Shown here piece after piece: positions 1-9,237 of a DNA stretch of 64,000 nucleotides. The translations under genes and the position numbers were made by a program. Origin of the DNA: Saprospiraceae bacterium. Its GTDB lineage: Bacteria > Bacteroidota > Bacteroidia > Chitinophagales > Saprospiraceae. The notes beneath the pieces are model-generated. The model made no database searches and was not told the DNA's origin. It saw only the letters and a program-made list of their open reading frames with translations. Where the stretch lies: contig JADKBS010000007.1 in the NCBI GenBank assembly GCA_016714985.1, positions 1 through 64,000 on the forward strand. The letters are read 5' to 3'. How positions within the stretch are numbered: position 1 is the first letter of the stretch; each line of letters begins with the position of its first letter.

Positions 1-1
1 A

Positions 2-623
2 AATGTGAATAAAACTACGAGTAAAATTGATTTTGAAAACACATTTAAAGTTGGCAATGATTACTATTATTCACTAAAAGACCATAGAAAACCTAAAATT
101 GGAGATATTCTTTATACTGTAACGGGTTCTTTTGGGATTCCAATTATTATTGACTTTGAAAAAGAGTTTTGCTTTCAGCGGCACATAGGACTCATTCGTC
201 CTCTTTCTGAAGTGAATCAAAAATACCTTTTATTACCTATTGCAAACAAGGGCTGTTTTTTAATCAAGCTTCTGAAACTGCAACTGGAACAGCTCAGAAA
301 ACAGTCTCTTTAAGCTCATTGAGAAATTTTTCGATTCCATATTGTGGGAACCCAATGGAACAACACCACATCGTCGCCGAAATCGAGACCCGCCTCTCCG
401 TCTGCGACAAGCTGGAGGAGAGCATTGGGGCGAGCCTGGTGCAAGCGGAGGCGTTGCGGCAGAGCATTCTGAAAAAGCCTTCGAGGGCAAGCTGCTGCAA
501 GACCCGAGTGACGAGGCGGCGGGGGTGTTGTTGGAGCGGGTGAGGGGGGAGCGGGAGCAGTTGGAGAAGAAAGGGAAGGGGAGAAAGGCGGGTAGTGCTG
601 CCGCAGACTTTCCAAGTTTTTGA
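2..623 (+). pseudogene. hsdS: Type I restriction specificity subunit HsdS, 3' part, frameshifted
   Basis: C-terminal portion of a Type I restriction-modification specificity subunit; the 5' part lies outside the window. The reading frame is open at base 2. It shows the target-recognition-domain signature GDILYTVTGSFGIP, then the conserved-spacer helix (IETRLSVCDKLEESI, LRQSILKKAFEGKL) that binds HsdM. The protein is spread over three frames: a shift at the T6 run 256-261 and another at the A-run near 474-478, where one extra A would restore LKKAFEGKL. Both lesions are in homopolymers, so they may be sequencing errors. The end of the frame runs into the palindrome at 605-637. hsdM follows 225 bp downstream on the same strand. 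hsdR is not in the window. Identity is clear; whether it is functional is not. Confidence 0.75.
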
Positions 624-637
624 AACTTGGAAAGTCT
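605..637. repeat. Perfect palindrome, copy 1 of a dispersed repeat
   Basis: Arms AGACTTTCCAAGTTT (605-619) and AAACTTGGAAAGTCT (623-637) pair exactly around a 3-base loop. The same palindrome occurs at 54727-54759 after leuS. It straddles the hsdS stop codon and could act as a bidirectional terminator, but it lacks a clean T-tract outside the stem. Confidence 0.75.
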
Positions 638-848
638 ATTCCCGACCCGTCCAGGCAACGCTTGGGGATTAGGAGTTCGTCACGGTGACTGTCGCTTTTG
701 TCATTCCCAAAGGAACCGCGACGTCTATGTGCGTCTCATACAGCATCCTCACGACGTCGCCGACCGCCTTCGGCGATGACAAATGCGGCGCACAGTGGGG
801 CAGTCACAAGCGAAAACAATTACAAAATCAAAGAAAATCAGGTTAAAT

Positions 849-2352
849 ATGACCACCGACACCAACAATACCTCCAGCATCATCAGCAAAGTCTGGAGCT
901 TTCTGCAACACCCTGCGCGACGACGGCGTGGGCTACGGCGACTACCTGGAGCAGCTCACCTACCTGCTGTTCCTGAAGATGGCCGACGAGTTCAGCCGAC
1001 CGCCGTACAATCGGCAATTGCCCATCCCCGTGGAATACAACTGGGAAAGCCTGGCCGATAAGCGGGGCGCTGATTTGGAAAGCCACTACACCACCTTGTT
1101 GCGGGAACTATCGCACAGCAAAGGCATCCTGGGGCAAATCTTCACCAAGAGCCAGAACAAGATACAAGACCCGGCAAAGCTCTACAAGCTCATTGACATG
1201 ATAGACAAGGAGCAATGGAGCACGATGGGCGCAGATGTGAAGGGCAAGATTTACGAAGGGCTGTTGGAGAAGAACGCCGAGGACACCAAGAGCGGTGCCG
1301 GGCAGTATTTCACCCCACGGGCCTTGATACGGGCGATGGTGGAATGTGTGCGGCCCGAACCGATGAAGACCATTGCCGACCCGGCCTGCGGCACGGGCGG
1401 TTTCTTTTTGGCGGCGTACGATTTCGTCGCCAATACCAACAACTATTCCCTGAACCGGGAGCAGAAGGAATTCCTGAAACACAAGACTTTTTTCGGCAAC
1501 GAAATCGTGGCAGGAACGAGAAGGATGGCGTTGATGAACTTGTTCCTTCACAATATCGGCGATTTCGAGAGCGACAATTTCATCTCTCCCGCCGATGCGC
1601 TGATTTCCGACAGCGGCCTGCGGGTGGACTATGTGCTGGCCAATCCGCCCTTCGGCAAAAAGAGCAGCATGACCTTCACCAACGACGAGGGCGAGCAGGA
1701 CAGCGAAGACCTGACCTACAACCGTCAGGATTTTTGGGTCACTACCAGCAACAAACAATTAAACTTCGTGCAGCATATTCGCACCATGCTCAAATCGGAT
1801 GGCCGTGCCGCCGTGGTGCTACCCGACAACGTGCTGTTCGAGGGCGGTGCAGGTGAGACCATTCGGAAGAAGCTATTGGAGACCACTAACCTGCACACCA
1901 TCCTCCGCTTGCCGACAGGCATTTTCTACAAGCAGGGCGTGAAGGCCAATGTACTGTTCTTCGACAACAAGCCCGCTTCCAAACATGCACAGACCAAGGA
2001 GATTTGGATCTATGATTTCCGGACGAATATCCATTTCACGCTAAAGAAGAACCCGCTGAAACTGAGCGACCTCGCCGATTTCATCGAGTGCTATCATCCC
2101 AGCAACATCCACCAACGCAAGGAGACTTACCACCCTGACACCAATCCCGAAGGGCGGTGGCGCAGGTTCACCTACGAGGAGATTGTAGAAAGGGACAAGA
2201 CCAGCCTAGACATTACTTGGCTAAAGGACAACAGCCTCACCGACCTCGACAATTTGCCCGACCCCGATGTGCTGGCGAATGACATCATCGAGAACCTGCG
2301 GGCGGGTATTGAGAGCTTTGAGGAGATTATGGGGGTGATAAATGGGAGGTGA
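849..2352 (+). CDS. hsdM: Type I restriction-modification DNA methyltransferase HsdM, one-base frameshift near the start
   Basis: Adenine-N6 methyltransferase subunit of a Type I restriction-modification system; it works with HsdS to methylate the recognition site and forms the restriction complex with HsdR. Visible are the SAM-binding motif DPACGTGGFF (about residue 177) and the catalytic NPPFGKK (about residue 265), in the usual order for gamma-type MTases. The uninterrupted frame begins only at 928, but the family N-terminus (helical bundle, FCNTLRDDGVGYGDYLEQ) is readable from ATG 849 if one extra C at 903 is removed. The repaired gene is exactly 501 codons, normal for HsdM. The single inserted base suggests a sequencing error. 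No hsdR follows; the next gene is unrelated. Confidence 0.88.
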
Positions 2353-2483
2353 GGAAAACCCAATGCAGTTTTCTTTCAACGAATGTGCCATCTATGCGTT
2401 TGCCTAGGAATTGGCTATTTATATCCATATTATGGACTGTCAATTTAGAGGTTTTCAATATCACCAAAAATCACCTGAACGAG

Positions 2484-2515
2484 TTTGTATAGTTTACTGG
2501 TTAGTATTACATTTG
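2484..2515 (+). promoter_or_regulatory. Bacteroidota-type promoter for the 2586 gene
   Basis: TTTG at 2484-2487, a 20-base spacer, then TACATTTG at 2508-2515, matching the Bacteroidota -33 TTTG / -7 TAnnTTTG consensus. It sits about 70 bases before the ATG at 2586. The rest of the 2353-2585 gap shows no gene. Confidence 0.5.
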
Positions 2516-2585
2516 CCAAACATAATGTCGCCATCAAAGGCGATGGTGCATGGTAATAAATCTTAACCGCACAACTTGAATTGGT

Positions 2586-3275
2586 ATGATAAAAACTGCT
2601 ACTCGTCAGCTTGCCGCCACGGCATGTATGATGCTGGCCATTGGAATAGCCTTTGAATCAACGGCACAGGCGAATCCATTCACCAAGACTATCGAAGCAA
2701 ACAGGGAAAGACAGCGAGGGCTTTGGTTCGGAGGTGGCTACGCTCGCACCAGCTTCCAGAATTCGGTTTTCCATGAAAACATTGGCAAGGGTATTATCAA
2801 GCCCGATTTCGGCTTCAACCTCAGGTTGAGCTACCGCAGGTACCCGTTAGTGTACGATTTCAGTTTTTATGGCTCCTATTTCAAAATAGACCCCAACTAC
2901 CTTCGGCTGCCCAGCGACGTGGATTTAAAAAACGTGGGAGGAGAAAGCAGCCTAGCCCTCGCATTGCTACCCAATTCCAAGTACTTTGTACCCACTTTGG
3001 GACTGGGGTTCCAAAGCTCCACACTCAATGCCGGCTCAAGTGACAGCGACTCCAGCTTCAAGCCCATCAGCATCAACACGTCTGGCTTTGTCTGGAAATA
3101 TGGGCTGCTCATCAATATATCCAGGGCCATTGGGCTAAGCCTCAATTATTCCCACAGCCTCCCTAAGTCCGTGCGGTTTGAAAACGGCGGGGTGAAGTTC
3201 GGCTACAAGGACAAAGCCCTCCAGCACATTACATTCGACCTCATCTTCGCACCCATGTTTAGCAACGAACTATAA
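2586..3275 (+). CDS. Exported protein, probable small outer-membrane beta-barrel
   Basis: 229 aa with an N-terminal signal peptide (hydrophobic MMLAIGIAFESTAQA, predicted cleavage after AQA near residue 29). The mature part alternates short amphipathic strands with glycine and aromatic residues (LWFGGGYARTSF, FGFNLRLSYRRYPLVYDFSFYG, YGLLINISRAIGLSLNYSHS) and ends on a strand-like segment (ALQHITFDLIFAPMF). This is the pattern of an 8-stranded outer-membrane barrel. No specific family is recognised. A promoter-like motif lies upstream, and the next gene, a lipoprotein, starts 14 bp after the stop, so the two are probably co-transcribed and may act together at the outer membrane. Function unknown. 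Confidence 0.7.
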   Translation: MIKTATRQLAATACMMLAIGIAFESTAQANPFTKTIEANRERQRGLWFGGGYARTSFQNSVFHENIGKGIIKPDFGFNLRLSYRRYPLVYDFSFYGSYFKIDPNYLRLPSDVDLKNVGGESSLALALLPNSKYFVPTLGLGFQSSTLNAGSSDSDSSFKPISINTSGFVWKYGLLINISRAIGLSLNYSHSLPKSVRFENGGVKFGYKDKALQHITFDLIFAPMFSNEL

Positions 3276-3289
3276 CAAGCAACGATACG

Positions 3290-4867
3290 ATGAACCAGCT
3301 TACAACCAAATCAACGCTACTGCTCGCTGTCATGGCCGCCATTCTTGGAACAGGTTGCATCGGCAAAAGGGCCATAGGGCTAGTGGCACCAGTACCAGGT
3401 GACCCTAACGAGAGGCTGACCGTGAGCAATGCCTATTTCGAGCGCAAAATCAACGCAGTAGGTGCGGGAACTATCCTGCTTTCTACAGCCGCCTCTGCTT
3501 ATGTTGGCTCCAATTCCAACATCATTTCTTCCTATCGAAAAGACGGAAGCGTGAGCACCAACAAGCTACTAAACGGGGCAGTGGGTGCAGGAGCAGGGTT
3601 TGGCCTATCTTATTCCATTAGCTACATGGCCAAAGGCAAGGAAAAAGACCTTCACAAGCGACCAAAAAACAAGGAGGAAAGCATGGACTGGGTGAGGAAA
3701 AAAATAGGAAAAGGCTATGCCGTCATCGCTGATGAATACGGATTTGGCTTTGAAAACTTTAGGGTCATACCCAAAGCCAAAGCGGCAAATTTTAGGTTTT
3801 CCGATCGGATGGACTTCACTGACTACGAAAAGGCATTTTATGGAAACCTTACCTATAGGACGGACTTTGAAAAAAACCTGCTCAACAGCCTCACGAATCT
3901 GTCAAGAGCCAATTTGGTTTGGCTTTACCAATCCCTCAATTTTAGCCTGACACCCACCACCAAGGAAAGGGTGGAAGAAGGCATTTTCGATAAAAGCTAT
4001 TCGATTGAAGATTTGACAGAAACGGCAAGTGTGGTACCCCGTTTGCGAGAGAAAGCCGGGACGAAAGCCTATGGAATGTCCAAAAGCATCAGTGACTATG
4101 GCAAAGTGGCTAGGGGCTTCCCAGAATATGCGGCCAAGTCCAAGGAAAAAGCCATTAGCTTAGTGAAGGAGTTTTATACTGTTAGGGAGTTCAAGAGCAG
4201 TTTCCCATTGCACCAAAAAGAACTGCTACTGAAGGCCGAGCAGCTATTGAGCGGAGCCGACCTTTACAAGCTCGGTGAATTGTTTGAAGTATCCTGCTTG
4301 ACCATTTACCCTTCGGAAAGTAGGCTATTCTTTAGCTATATGCCCCCTGATGCTTATTCAGTGACCACAATAAAGGGGATAGAGCCTAATAATATACGAA
4401 TGGCGTGCAGCAGTGTTAATGCCTATTCTAGCCAAACAGAGAGCCTAACATCCATTGACGCCGGGTTCTTGAAATATAGTTTAAAGGTGGCACAGCCTAG
4501 TCTGTTCGGCAAAGTGCTCCAGTACGAGGTAAAGAATTTGAACAGTTCAAGCAGCCTTACTTATTGCCTGCACAATGTCAATGACAACATCGATGAAAGA
4601 ATAAAAGCGGCAGCCTTGGAAGAAGCTATTGACGAAGGGTTCGATGAAATAAAGCGAAATATCCCTGACGATTGGAAGTTTGTCAAGTTTTTTGTGAAGG
4701 GAATCGAGTTAATATACGATGGCTATAAAATCGTCAACAATCCCAAGAACGCCATACTCGGTGCGGCAGCCGATGCACTTATAAAAGAAGACCCATCGAT
4801 GGGCGTTAAAATCGGGAAAAATGTCTTGATAGGTTATCTTTCCGATTTTGCCAGAAATATACCTTAA
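3290..4867 (+). CDS. Large lipoprotein of unknown function
   Basis: 525 aa. It begins with a lipoprotein signal peptide ending in the lipobox LGTGC (Cys23), so the mature protein should be lipid-anchored. Next come a glycine/alanine-rich stretch (NGAVGAGAGFGLSYSISYMA, about residues 95-115), which could be a short membrane-interacting hairpin, and a long mixed alpha/beta region rich in Lys and Glu. I do not recognise a family. It follows the barrel-like gene at 2586 by 14 bp and probably forms an operon with it. Codon usage and GC resemble the neighbours. No frameshift is seen. Confidence 0.65.
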   Translation: MNQLTTKSTLLLAVMAAILGTGCIGKRAIGLVAPVPGDPNERLTVSNAYFERKINAVGAGTILLSTAASAYVGSNSNIISSYRKDGSVSTNKLLNGAVGAGAGFGLSYSISYMAKGKEKDLHKRPKNKEESMDWVRKKIGKGYAVIADEYGFGFENFRVIPKAKAANFRFSDRMDFTDYEKAFYGNLTYRTDFEKNLLNSLTNLSRANLVWLYQSLNFSLTPTTKERVEEGIFDKSYSIEDLTETASVVPRLREKAGTKAYGMSKSISDYGKVARGFPEYAAKSKEKAISLVKEFYTVREFKSSFPLHQKELLLKAEQLLSGADLYKLGELFEVSCLTIYPSESRLFFSYMPPDAYSVTTIKGIEPNNIRMACSSVNAYSSQTESLTSIDAGFLKYSLKVAQPSLFGKVLQYEVKNLNSSSSLTYCLHNVNDNIDERIKAAALEEAIDEGFDEIKRNIPDDWKFVKFFVKGIELIYDGYKIVNNPKNAILGAAADALIKEDPSMGVKIGKNVLIGYLSDFARNIP

Positions 4868-5104
4868 CACCGTTTAAAAATTGACAATTTACTTGGTTTT
4901 TGTTGTCCGCTCAGCTTAGCAATCAATAATCTCCATTATAAAACATCGTATTATTATGGCTTTATACATTAATATATTCCGATTAAATGATCAGATCATT
5001 GAAATCGGACAAAAGGATTTAGACAGGTGTTTGAATATCAGCAAACTGTCTATTTTCTAATGCCCAAATCCTTGAATTCCATTTTAATCATACGGAACAC
5101 AGCC

Positions 5105-5830
5105 ATGAAAAAAACGCCAAATCTTTCAATGCCTGCCTTTTTGATGATGACCCTTGTCACTGCTTGTGGAAAAGATGAATCACCAGAAGGGCTTTATCCC
5201 TATTTCTTCGGTACCAACTGCGAAATATCTGCACCAAATACATACGAGGGCCTCGTAGGCGATTGCCTTTTCACGGTGTTTTACGATGATTTCTCAGACA
5301 ACGATAAAGATTGGAACTTAGGCACTGATACTGGCTACGACTTGCGCATCGACAATGGCTATTTGAAATTGCAAACCGATGTGTCAGAGGAATATACGTG
5401 GGGTGTGGGCAATGATGTGCCCAAGCTAAGCACCTTCGAGAACTTCCAAATTGAGTTCCTGGTCAAAGTGAACGAGTACGAAATGGGGAATGAATCCTAT
5501 ACCAACCCGGTGGCATGGGGCATGTCGCAAAACAATGCCGAAGACCACCATTCCTTTGAATACTCTCCATCGTCTTATTTTGCATTTTACTCAAGACGAC
5601 TGAACGATAGCCAAGAATCACTGTTCTATGATGGTTTTTTGTCCACTTTTTTCCAGGAGAACACCTTGGTTACCGTCCGAAAGATTGGTTCAAAATACTA
5701 CTTCTTTTTGGACAAAATGCTGGTTCACGAAACCGATTTCCTCGAATTGCATGGCGACGAGGTTTTTTTGGGTGCCGCTCCAGGTCATGAAGTATGGGTT
5801 GACTTCTTTAGTGTTAGCACTATTTTTTAG
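5105..5830 (+). CDS. Lipoprotein with a LamG/concanavalin-like jelly-roll domain
   Basis: Start chosen at ATG 5105 rather than the longer frame at 5027, because MKKTPNLSMPAFLMMTLVTAC is a typical lipoprotein signal with lipobox LVTAC. The 241-aa product then has a domain resembling laminin-G/DUF1080-type jelly rolls: DDFSDNDKDWNLG near the start, LRIDNGYLKLQT, FQIEFLVKVNE, a middle with aromatic strands, VTVRKIGSKYYFFLDKMLV, and VWVDFFSVSTIF at the end. Such domains bind glycans or proteins at the cell surface. The ligand cannot be told. Its last four bases overlap the degraded toxin gene on the other strand, so this 3' end may lie at an old recombination junction. Confidence 0.65.
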   Translation: MKKTPNLSMPAFLMMTLVTACGKDESPEGLYPYFFGTNCEISAPNTYEGLVGDCLFTVFYDDFSDNDKDWNLGTDTGYDLRIDNGYLKLQTDVSEEYTWGVGNDVPKLSTFENFQIEFLVKVNEYEMGNESYTNPVAWGMSQNNAEDHHSFEYSPSSYFAFYSRRLNDSQESLFYDGFLSTFFQENTLVTVRKIGSKYYFFLDKMLVHETDFLELHGDEVFLGAAPGHEVWVDFFSVSTIF

Positions 5831-5943
5831 CACTTCGCAAACATTCTTTTCAACTTTTTTCCTTTTTGCTGGCCTTCGTGCCAAGCTACTGCCTCGTTGT
5901 AAGCTTGAATGGCCTCGTTTGATAACCTAACGTTGTAGCTCAT
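5827..5943 (-). pseudogene. Truncated RelE/ParE-type toxin
   Basis: A 38-codon frame whose ATG (5943-5941) overlaps the stop of the antitoxin-like gene in an ATGA junction, the usual coupling in type II toxin-antitoxin operons. The peptide MSYNVRLSNEAIQAYNEAVA continues to WHEGQQKG and matches the N-terminal helix hairpin of RelE/ParE toxins, then ends after KKLKRMFAKC. Full-length toxins have about 90-100 residues, so the catalytic/C-terminal strands are missing. It is probably an inactive remnant cut at the junction with the lipoprotein gene at 5105-5830. A downstream indel is an alternative explanation. Confidence 0.6.
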
Positions 5944-6206
5944 TGTGGCAGCTTGTGCTTTTCAAATATGGTTTGGCGAGCCTCCCGCCAGTTAAGCTGT
6001 TTATCGGGGAGAGCATTGGCTTCCGCAATGCGTTGTTCCAAGAATGCCTTGTCAGATGGGCTTAGTTTATGCGCTTGGAAAAAATGCTGGCTGGCTTCAC
6101 CCTGCTCGTAGTAGGTATTGTGCAAAAAATCCAAATACAGGTAAAGGCGTTCCTGCACGTCTTTGGGCAAATGTTGGATTTTGTCTAAAACATCGTTGGC
6201 GGTCAT
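5940..6206 (-). CDS. Antitoxin-like protein of a type II toxin-antitoxin pair
   Basis: 88 aa, all helical in character. MTANDVLDKIQHLPKDVQER resembles the N-terminus of DUF2281/VapB-like antitoxins, and the basic, amphipathic tail (QLNWREARQTIFEKHKLPQ) resembles the toxin-binding part of ParE antitoxins. The gene precedes and overlaps (ATGA) a truncated RelE/ParE-like toxin frame on the same strand, which supports the antitoxin role. With the toxin truncated the module is likely an orphan antitoxin. Family assignment is by resemblance only. Confidence 0.6.
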   Translation of the reverse strand: MTANDVLDKIQHLPKDVQERLYLYLDFLHNTYYEQGEASQHFFQAHKLSPSDKAFLEQRIAEANALPDKQLNWREARQTIFEKHKLPQ

Positions 6207-6273
6207 TGGTCAATGATTTTATTGAAACAATGATAATCAGTTTGGTGGAAAAGCGGACTGCCAATCAAGGTTT

Positions 6274-6320
6274 CCCCGTTGGTGCATGGTCTTCCCCCGC
6301 AACGCTGGTTCGCCGTCTCC
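6274..6320 (+). repeat. Dispersed intergenic repeat, copy A
   Basis: Contains GTTGGTGCATGG, then CTTCCCCCGCAACGCTGGTT, a block found again near 7564, 10666, 10750 and, inverted, 61298. It lies in the 272-bp gap between the antitoxin and YceI-like genes, where no other gene is visible. Confidence 0.6.
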
Positions 6321-6478
6321 GTTGTAACAAGTACCCGCTGGCTCACTTGTACACTGAATAATGACCGCCGCCCCATTGATTTAAATCACCACAAATCGAC
6401 GCTGGCACGGTGAATTTTGCAGTAGATTTATGAGATTGCAGTATCGCCAATCTTTTATCCAATAAAAAACTAAAAACG

Positions 6479-7444
6479 ATGAAGAACGCTTCGTTCACCA
6501 CCATTGCCGCAGGGTTGGCATTTAGCATTTTGTCCATTGCTTTGGCGCAGTGTTCGTCTGGCCCGGAGGGTAATGCCTCCGATCCCCAAACCTCAGAAGC
6601 CGCCGCCCCGCCGCCCGTAACCGCAATGGACTCGACCGCTGTCCCAGCAACGCCAACGACCGCTCCTGAACCCGTTCAACCAGCGCCAGCAACCCAAGCA
6701 CTGCCCCTACCCACCACAACGAAACCCAAGCCCACCCCCACAAAGGAGGTCAGGCAGTCCAACCAAGCTGCGCAAAAGGCAAAGCCCGAGGAAACGACCT
6801 CCACAAAACCCATGACGGCACCCAAGCCCGAACCGGAAGTACCCGTGATAACCAAACAGGAAACAGTACCGCCACCTTCGGCTCCCAAAGCGGACAAAGC
6901 TACCGCCCCGAGCGCTCCCGTTACAACATCGGCGGGGGTAAGCTATAAATCCGTAAAAGGCGTGATTCATGGCACCTCCACCCTGCACGATTGGGACTCA
7001 CAGATAGGCAAAATAAGTGGAAAGGGCACCCTCCAGCTGAAGGACAAGTTACCTACCGCCCTCAAGGATATGGAAATCAAGATAGAAGTGAAGGGCATCA
7101 AGAGCAAAGAAGGGAAGAAAATGGACGACAAAACCTTCGAGACTTTTAAATCGGACAAGCACCCGTACATCCTATTTTCCTTCGGCAATGCACCGATAAA
7201 AATCGGTGACGGTAATGCCGTCACGATAGAAGCCACTGGCGACCTGTCCATGGCTGGCACCACCAAATCCGTCACCCTGACGGCCACCGGCAAGCTGCTG
7301 CCCAATGGCGACCTGCAACTTTCCGCCTCCAAAAAAATAAAGATGACAGACTACAACATGGAGCCACCCGTAATGATGCTCGGCACCATCAAGGTCGGCA
7401 ATGAAGTGACCGTCAGCTTTGATTTTGTGCTGGTGAAAGATTAA
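6479..7444 (+). CDS. YceI-like domain lipoprotein with a proline-rich linker
   Basis: 321 aa. A lipoprotein signal ends in LAQC (Cys25). A long Pro/Ala/Thr-rich linker (about residues 30-150) separates the anchor from a C-terminal YceI-like domain (about 155-321). Supporting motifs are VKGVIHGTSTLHDWDSQIG at the start of the domain, then FKSDKHPYILFSF and ATGDLSMAGTTKSVTL, characteristic of YceI lipocalin-like barrels that bind polyisoprenoid-type lipids. The protein is probably tethered to the outer or cytoplasmic membrane facing the periplasm and carries a hydrophobic ligand. The linker length is unusual: standard YceI proteins are about 190 aa with a plain signal peptide. The gene stands alone, flanked by repeat-rich gaps. 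Confidence 0.85.
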   Translation: MKNASFTTIAAGLAFSILSIALAQCSSGPEGNASDPQTSEAAAPPPVTAMDSTAVPATPTTAPEPVQPAPATQALPLPTTTKPKPTPTKEVRQSNQAAQKAKPEETTSTKPMTAPKPEPEVPVITKQETVPPPSAPKADKATAPSAPVTTSAGVSYKSVKGVIHGTSTLHDWDSQIGKISGKGTLQLKDKLPTALKDMEIKIEVKGIKSKEGKKMDDKTFETFKSDKHPYILFSFGNAPIKIGDGNAVTIEATGDLSMAGTTKSVTLTATGKLLPNGDLQLSASKKIKMTDYNMEPPVMMLGTIKVGNEVTVSFDFVLVKD

Positions 7445-7563
7445 GGATGTCCGTTGGCACAAGTCTTCCGCATTCCCTTAGGGCAGTGCTTTAAAAACTG
7501 TGATAAGATCGGTAGTTTGAGCAAGGTTTCCAAGAAAGCTGTCCGGCTGGCATTTGGTTTTCC

Positions 7564-7643
7564 GGCTGCCGCACGGTCTTCCCCCCGCAACGCTGGTTCA
7601 CCCTCACCGACTTGAACCACCTATCAGCCTGTCTCCGACAGGC
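7564..7643 (+). repeat. Dispersed intergenic repeat, copy B, with hairpin
   Basis: Holds the block CTTCCCCCCGCAACGCTGGT, then ACCGACTTGAACCACC and TATCAGCCTGTC. It ends in the hairpin GCCTGTC (7627-7633) / GACAGGC (7637-7643). A second hairpin, ATTCAGAC / GTCTGAAT, lies at 7686-7707. The 325-bp gap 7445-7769 shows no gene. Confidence 0.6.
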
Positions 7644-7769
7644 GTATTCCTGAACGTTTTGTGTGCAGCATCCGTGTAATCGGCGATTCAGACGGGGTTG
7701 TCTGAATGACAGATTTGGCGGGTGAAGGGACGCTGTTGAACGCTATCCTATCCGATTTAATCCAGGTCA

Positions 7770-8147
7770 TCACTTCTGCCCGCTTGCCTCATTTTCCCGC
7801 TCGAAGAACGCATTGAGCATCAGCTTCAAGGTAGGGATGGTGACGAGTTGTCGCCTAAAGAGATAGACCAATGACCCAAGCAAGGCATAAGCGACTGCCA
7901 AGATGATGAAAGCTTCGGGGTACGACCCCAATTTGCTGGCCAGCCAGAAGGCTGCTGCCAGCGACAGCATGATGACCACCAACAAGGAGAAAATGCCAAG
8001 CACGAGTGCGGTGACCATGGCAGAGGTGGTCTTGCTGATGCGCTCCGCTGCCTCAAGGCGAATGTAGTCACCCTGCTGCTTGATGTACTGGCGGGCATAT
8101 TCGAAGGTCTCGCCTGCGGAAGTTAGTATTTCGTCTGTATTTTTCAT
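7770..8147 (-). CDS. Holin-superfamily-like membrane protein (YqjE type)
   Basis: 125 aa from ATG 8147; the longer frame from 8210 adds a Phe-run of no biological sense. The N-terminal helix (DEILTSAGETFEYARQYIKQ, LEAAERISK) is followed by two transmembrane segments (MVTALVLGIFSLLVVIMLSL and FIILAVAYALLGSLVYLF) and a short basic tail. This layout matches the Phage_holin_3_6/YqjE family, small inner-membrane proteins of the stationary-phase/stress response in other bacteria (yqjCDE of E. coli). It is the last gene of a minus-strand set of five small membrane or helix-rich proteins (7770-10462) and lies 69 bp after a YtxH-like gene. A role in envelope stress is inference from the family. Confidence 0.75.
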   Translation of the reverse strand: MKNTDEILTSAGETFEYARQYIKQQGDYIRLEAAERISKTTSAMVTALVLGIFSLLVVIMLSLAAAFWLASKLGSYPEAFIILAVAYALLGSLVYLFRRQLVTIPTLKLMLNAFFERENEASGQK

Positions 8148-8216
8148 GTGCGCCAATATAAAGAAAAAGAAAAAACAAGAGGCCTTGGTGGCCGCTTGTT
8201 TTGGAAACAATGCAGG

Positions 8217-8555
8217 TTATGCAGAGATACCTGTGTGGCCATTCGTGCCAATCTTGTCGGCCTTGGCCTTCAGTTGCCCCACGCCATCTGTCACGTCTTC
8301 CTTTACCTGTTCGGCTTTGTTGGACACGGAGGTCATGGCTTGCTTTGCCTTAGCGCCCAGGTCGGAGGCTGCGTTTTTTGCCTTATCGGCAAGGTCGCCT
8401 GCAAGGCTTGTCGCCTTGTCTTTTTGCTCCTTGATAACGTCACTGGCCTGTTGGCGCTTTTCACGTCCTTTGTCCGAATTTAACATGTACCCGGCCACAC
8501 CGCCAGCGATGGCGCCGAGTCCGGCAATTACTGCGATTTTTGAATTCTTCTTCAT
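8217..8555 (-). CDS. YtxH domain protein
   Basis: 112 aa. An N-terminal transmembrane segment with the YtxH signature (AVIAGLGAIAGGVAGYMLNS followed by DKGREKRQQ) is followed by a long charged coiled coil rich in Ala, Lys and Asp (KDKATSLAGDLADKAKNAAS). YtxH proteins are general-stress membrane proteins in Bacillus and are widespread in Bacteroidota; the molecular role is unknown. A second YtxH gene lies at 10091-10462 in the same cluster, sharing GYxxNSDKGR. The gap upstream to the next gene is 314 bp and contains no visible gene, so this gene may have its own promoter. Confidence 0.85.
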   Translation of the reverse strand: MKKNSKIAVIAGLGAIAGGVAGYMLNSDKGREKRQQASDVIKEQKDKATSLAGDLADKAKNAASDLGAKAKQAMTSVSNKAEQVKEDVTDGVGQLKAKADKIGTNGHTGISA

Positions 8556-8869
8556 GATAATAAATTTATTGTTGCTTGATTTAATTTTGCTGTTTAAAAA
8601 TGTAAGGCGGTTTGAAATCTACACACTATTTGGCTGTCCATGGTAGTAGCTTCCATTATTAAATGATTAGCATCGTTCAAAGAATTGCCAGTAGCATAAG
8701 CATTTTTGGTTGCCTTAAATAATTCGCAGCAGATTCATTAAATTAAAACGGACGGGTTGCCTTCATGTTCACCCACCAGGTTTATAAACTGTTGTTTATA
8801 CGGCGAGCCGCCAATTTTTGTCCATGGTTGATTATCAACCGATACCCTACCTTATACCTGTGCACTGGT

Positions 8870-9082
8870 TCATTTCCTTTTGGCCATGGCAATGCCGCCA
8901 ATAAGGCTGATTACGCCAACGCCGATAAACATATAGGCTTGGGTTTGGGCACCCTTGTCCTTTACGCCCAATTCGATGCCGCCCAATTCAACGGTCTTGC
9001 CGCTGTCGCCGAGCAGGGTGATGCCGTAGATGCCCAAGACAAGGCCCACGATGATGAGCACGATGGAAATTGGGTTTTTCAT
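8870..9082 (-). CDS. Small two-TM membrane protein, DUF3185-like
   Basis: 70 aa: MKNPISIVLIIVGLVLGIYG forms the first membrane helix; then a short loop with GIELGVKDKG, and a second helix (AYMFIGVGVISLIGGIAMA) with a basic end (KRK). Length, MKNP start and two-helix form resemble DUF3185 proteins. Function unknown. It lies between the two YtxH-type genes on the same strand, and such peptides often accompany stress-induced membrane proteins. Confidence 0.7.
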   Translation of the reverse strand: MKNPISIVLIIVGLVLGIYGITLLGDSGKTVELGGIELGVKDKGAQTQAYMFIGVGVISLIGGIAMAKRK

Positions 9083-9237
9083 TTTGATAAAATTGGCGCT
9101 TCCAACTCCAAATTCCGCTCCTGAAAAAGTGGAATTATTGCATTGGTCGCATGGATGAATATTTTAGAAAAGTTGGTGGGTATTTTTCGGTCACACAAGG
9201 CTTGGGCATTTGGGAAGATTGCCAAATTACCCTTCTA

